Origin: Ectobius pallidus
Taxonomy: Eukaryota; Arthropoda; Insecta; Blattodea; Ectobiidae
Length of the DNA stretch: 64,000 bases
NCBI GenBank assembly: GCA_964059195.1
Contig: CAXKWD010000007.1
Span: 61,876,705 to 61,940,704, forward strand
Reading direction: 5' to 3'
In this document: positions 60,115 through 64,000 of the stretch, piece by piece
Position numbering within the stretch: position 1 is the stretch's first letter
Layout: the number at the start of each line of letters is the position of its first letter
Notes under the pieces: model-generated
Told to the model about the DNA's origin: nothing
The model's database searches: none
The model's input: only the letters and a program-made list of their open reading frames with translations
Position numbers and translations under genes: made by a program

Positions 60115-60643
60115 AGACACGTAACAATCTTTGAAAAATTTCCAAAAAGTGTGTTTTTATGAAACTTTAACCTCCTTGCGGCACCTCAAGACCTACTCCA
60201 ATATTTTTCATATTTTTAATTTATCTTATCTACACCAACAGGCAACTTTTCCGCGCTATTACAAATTAAAAATCAAAAGATGATTGTTTCGCAAAAATCT
60301 TTGAAAACATTCAAAAAAGTGTGTTTTTATGAAACTTTAACCTCCTTGCGACACCTCAAGACCTACTCCAATATTTTTCATATTTTAAATTTATCTTATC
60401 TACACCAAAAGGCAACTTTTCCGTGCTATTACAAATTAAAAATCAAAAGCTGATTGTTTCGCAAGAGTGTTTGAAAGAATTGCAAAAAGTGTGTGTTTTA
60501 TGAAATTTTAACGTCCTTGCGGCACCTCAAGACCTAATTCAATATTTTTCATATTTTAAATTTATCTTATTTACACCGAAAGGCAACTTTTCAGCGCTAT
60601 TACAAATTGAAAATCAAAAGTTGATGTTTTTCGTTCCACCCTA
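60115..60643 (-). repeat. Right terminal/subterminal repeats of hAT-like element
   Basis: Three tandem units of about 165-175 bp, each with AAGTGTGTTTTTATGAAA or a close variant, CCTTGCGRCACCTCAAGACC, AATATTTTTCATATTTTAA and GGCAACTTTTC. The last unit ends in the transposon terminus CGTTCCACCCTA. They are inverted relative to the left-end units. Confidence 0.87.
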
Positions 60644-60644
60644 A

Positions 60645-63600
60645 TGTACATTAAGCAGACAAATAGCTCTACTTACTGAGAATGGCCATGCACCACCATC
60701 CATGAATGAAGAAGGAAATAAACAGGCCATTATGCAAAATATGTTAATATTTTTGCTAAGAATACTTTCGCCATTTCGTATCCGAGAAACAGTTATGTTA
60801 TTGTGAAATTATTTTTTTAAAATCCGTATCGGAAATTATTTCGCAATCGGCATATACTTTCGGCTGGCCCACTAAGGATTTTAAATACGATTATAAGCGT
60901 ACAGCCTATATTAAGCAGAAAAATAGCTGTACTCACTAAGATCGGCCATGCACCACCATCCACCGAAACCAGAAGGAAATAAACAGGTTATTATGCAAAA
61001 TAAGTTAATATTTTTTTAAAAAATCCTTCGCTATTTCATCTCCGAGAAACAAAAATATTATTGTTAAATTATATTTATTTTCGCATCGGAAATTATTTCG
61101 CTATCGGAATATACATTCGGCAGGCCCAGTAAGGATTTCAAATACGAATATATGAGTGTATATTAAGCTGACAAATACCTCTACTCACTAACATCGGCTA
61201 CGCAACACCATCCAACGAATCCAGAAGGAAATAAATAGGCCATTATGCGAAATGAGTTAATATTTTTTGTATAAAAATTCTTCGCTATTTCGTCTCCGAG
61301 AAACATAAATGTTATTGTTAAATTATCTATTATTTCCATATCAGAAATTATTTTCCTATTGTTTGGGATGGCCCATTAAAGATTTCAAATACGATTTATG
61401 TGTGTACATTAAGCAGACAAATAGCTCTACTTACTGAGAATGGCTATTCACCACCATCCATGAATGCAGAAGGAAATAAACATGTCATTATGAAAAATAT
61501 GTTAATATCTTTTCTAAGAAATCTTTCCTCTTTTCGTATCCGAGAAACAGAAATGTTATTGTGAAATTATTTTCTAATTCCGTATCGGACATTATTTCGT
61601 AATCGGCATATACTTTCGGCTGGCCCAGTAAGGATTTTAAAATACGATTATATGCGTATATATTAAGCAGACAAATAGCTCTACTTACTAAGAACGGCCA
61701 TGCAATACCATCCACCGAATCCAAAAGGAAATATACAGGTCATTATGCAAAGAAGTTAATATTTTTCTAAAAGATCCTTCGCTATTTCGTTTCCGAGAAA
61801 CACAAATGTTATTTTTAAATTAGCTATTATTTCCTGATCGGTATTTATTTCGCTATTGGAATATACTATGGGCTGGGCCCATTAAGGATTTCAAAAACGA
61901 TTATATGTGTATGTATTAAGCAGAGAAATAGCTATACTTACTATGAATGGCCATGTACCACCATCCACCGAATCCAAAAGGAAATAAAAGGGTCATTATG
62001 CAAGAAAGGTTAATATTATTTCTAAAAAAATCCTTCGCTATTTCGTCTCCGAGAAACAGAAGTGTTATTGTGAAATTAACTTTTATTTCCGCATCGGAAA
62101 ATATTTCGCTATCGGAATATGCATTTGGGCTGGCCCAGTAAGGGTTTCAAATACGATTATACGTGTATTTATTAAGCAGACAAGGCGTATTCTAACTAAG
62201 AATGGCCACGCACCACCGTTCACCGAATGCAGAAAGAAATAACAGGTTCATATGCTAAATAACCTTATATTTTTGCGTTATTTCGTCTCCGAAAAAGAGA
62301 AATATTATATTTAAATTAACATTCCGCATCAGAAATTATTTCCCTACCGGAATATACTTTCGGCTGGCCCAGTAAGGATTTCAAATACGATTATATGAGT
62401 GTATATTAAGCAGACAAATAGCTCTACTCGCTAAGATCGGCCATGCACAACCATCCAACGAATCCAGAAGGAAATATGGTGGTCATTATGCAAAATAAGT
62501 TAATATTTTTTCTAAACAATCCTTCGCTATTTCGTCTCCGACAAACAGAAATGTTGTTTCTAAATTATCTATTATTTCTCTATCGGTAATTATTTCGCTA
62601 TCGGCATATACTTTCGGCTGGCCCAGTAAGGATTTCAAATAGGATTATATGCGTAAATATTAAGCAGACAAATAGCTCTACTCACTAAGATCGGCCATGC
62701 ACCACCATCCACCGATTCCAGAAGGAAATATAGTGGTCATTATTCAAAATAAGTTAATATTTTTTCTAAAAAATCCTTCGCTATTTCGTCTCCGAGAAAC
62801 AGAAATGTTATTGTTAGATTATCTATTATTTTCGCATCGGAAAAATATTTCGCCATCGGAATATACTTTGGGCTGGCCCAGTAAGGATTTCAATTACAAA
62901 TATATGTGCATATATTAAGAAGACAAATACATGTACTTACTAAGAATGGCCATGCACCACCAACCATCTATTCCAGAAGGAAATAAACAGGTCTTTATGC
63001 AAAATAAGTTAATATATTTTCTAAAAAATCCTTCACTAATTCTTCTCCGAGAAAAAGGAATGTTATTGTTAAATTTTCTATTATTTCCGCATCGGAAATT
63101 ATTTCGCTATCGGAATATACTTTCGCCTGGCTCAGTGAAGAATTCAAATACCATTATATGCTTGTGTATTAATCAGTCAAATACCTCTACTTAGAGTGAA
63201 AGGATATACACCACCGTCCACCGAATGTAGAAAGAAATATATGTCTTTATGCAAAATAAGTTTATATTTTTCTAAAAAATCCTTCGGTATTTCGTCCTGG
63301 AGAGACTGAAATGTTATTGTTAAATTATCTATTATTTCCTAATCTGAAATTATTTCGCTATCGGAATATACTTTGGGCTGGCCCAGTAAGAATTTCAAAT
63401 ACAATTATATGCGTATATGTTAAACAGACAAATAGCTCTACTTACTAAGAACGGCAATGCAACACCATTCACCGAATCCAGAAGGAAATATGCTAAATAA
63501 GTTAATATTTTTTATAAAAATTCCCTCGCTATTTCGTCTCCGAGAAACAGAAATGTTTCCGCATCGGAAATTATTTCGCTATCGTAATACACTTTCGGCC

Positions 63601-64000
63601 GTCCCATTAAGGATTTCCAATACGATTATATACGTATATATTAAGAAGATAAATCGCTCTACTCACTAACATCGGCTATGCCACACCATCCACCGAATCG
63701 AGAAGAAAATATGCAGGTTTTAATGCAAAATAATTAATATTTTTTCTCAAAAATCCTTCGCTATTTCGCCTCCGAGAAACCGAAATATGATTCTTAAATT
63801 ATATTTTATTATAGCATGAGAAATAATTTCTCTATCTGAATATTCCATATGCTGGCCAGTAAGGATTTCAAATACGATTATATTTGTATATATTAAGCAG
63901 ACAAAGAGCTCTACTTACAAAGAATGGCCATGTACAACCATCCACCGAATCCAGAAGGAAATTAAGTGGTCATTATGCAAAATAAGTTAATATTTTTTCT
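60645..64000. repeat. Satellite array, block 8
   Basis: About 13 monomers to the end of the window. 60651-61370 continues the copy of 1083-1900. 62307-63990 parallels 18150-19870 and, at its start, 1-500. The array runs out of the window. No gene. Confidence 0.95.

Larger units (their letters stand above)
54252..60643. mobile_element. hAT-like DNA transposon with a nested LTR element
   Basis: The termini are TAGGGTGGAACGAAAA and its inverted counterpart ending CGTTCCACCCTA. The flanking direct repeat ATGTACAT (54244-54251 and 60644-60651) gives an 8-bp duplication. TAGGG-type termini with an 8-bp duplication are the usual hAT features. A 6-bp TGTACA duplication with TTAGGG termini is an alternative reading of the same junctions. 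The terminal regions are long, inverted and internally repeated. The minus-strand coding piece (58926-60076) has a DG...N...CxxH layout reminiscent of hAT transposases. An LTR element (54749-58919) occupies the middle. A related monomer at about 1070-1095, reading ATTATTCCATTTACATTAAG, shows the empty site. Confidence 0.72.

Noticed and set aside
1..64000. Regular ~254-bp repeats considered as a CRISPR-like or regulatory array
   Set aside because: Units are contiguous and diverged along their whole length, with no repeat/unique-spacer alternation. The surrounding elements are eukaryotic.

Overview
The window is eukaryotic and most likely from an insect. It has no bacterial-style gene layout, is AT-rich, and is dominated by transposable elements typical of arthropods: two BEL/Pao LTR elements, a Penelope-like element with a GIY-YIG endonuclease, RTE- and Jockey/I-type non-LTR elements, and CACTA-like and hAT-like DNA transposons. 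A degenerate (CCTAA)n tract, which is the insect telomere repeat TTAGG read on the other strand, points the same way. The species cannot be named from the sequence.

The matrix is one tandem satellite with a monomer of about 254 bp. It occupies roughly 23 kb of the 64 kb, about 90 monomers, in eight blocks: 1-4438, 11561-13889, 16630-19880, 26377-28733, ~36688-38470, 47510-50394, 51268-54250 and 60645-64000. Diverged monomers recur in the same order at distant places, so the array is a patchwork of multi-monomer duplications. The many 60-130 codon open frames beginning like 'MQNKLIFFLKNPSLFRLRE' are by-products of this repeat, not genes.

Six mobile elements have inserted into the satellite with recognisable target duplications. 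(1) A CACTA-like transposon, 4439-11560, carries a Penelope-like element (4553-8976), which carries a non-LTR element (6303-8843). (2) An RTE-like element, 13890-16629, is split by a probable solo LTR (14298-15458). (3) BEL/Pao element 1 is at 19881-26376. (4) BEL/Pao element 2 is at 38471-47509. (5) A 5'-truncated non-LTR fragment is at 50395-51267. (6) A hAT-like transposon, ~54252-60643, carries a large LTR element with almost no internal region (54749-58919). For most of these an uninterrupted paralogous monomer elsewhere in the window shows the empty site. Nearly all coding regions carry a stop, a frameshift or a lost catalytic residue. The youngest insertions, judged by LTR similarity, are BEL element 1 and the LTR element inside the hAT-like transposon.

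The only non-satellite stretch that I cannot delimit as one mobile element is 28734-36687. It holds the degenerate telomere-like repeat, a GAGACGAGAAC minisatellite, a BED zinc finger joined to a domain I recognise as the arthropod DUF8207 type (frameshifted), a second coding remnant, and a possible three-exon gene on the minus strand (33330-34704). Upstream of that gene is a four-unit array of TGACG / TAGCCTCGC / CCAATG modules, and further upstream a cluster of TGACGTCA (CRE-like) and GCCGCCAT-type sites. This island is the best place to look for something undescribed.
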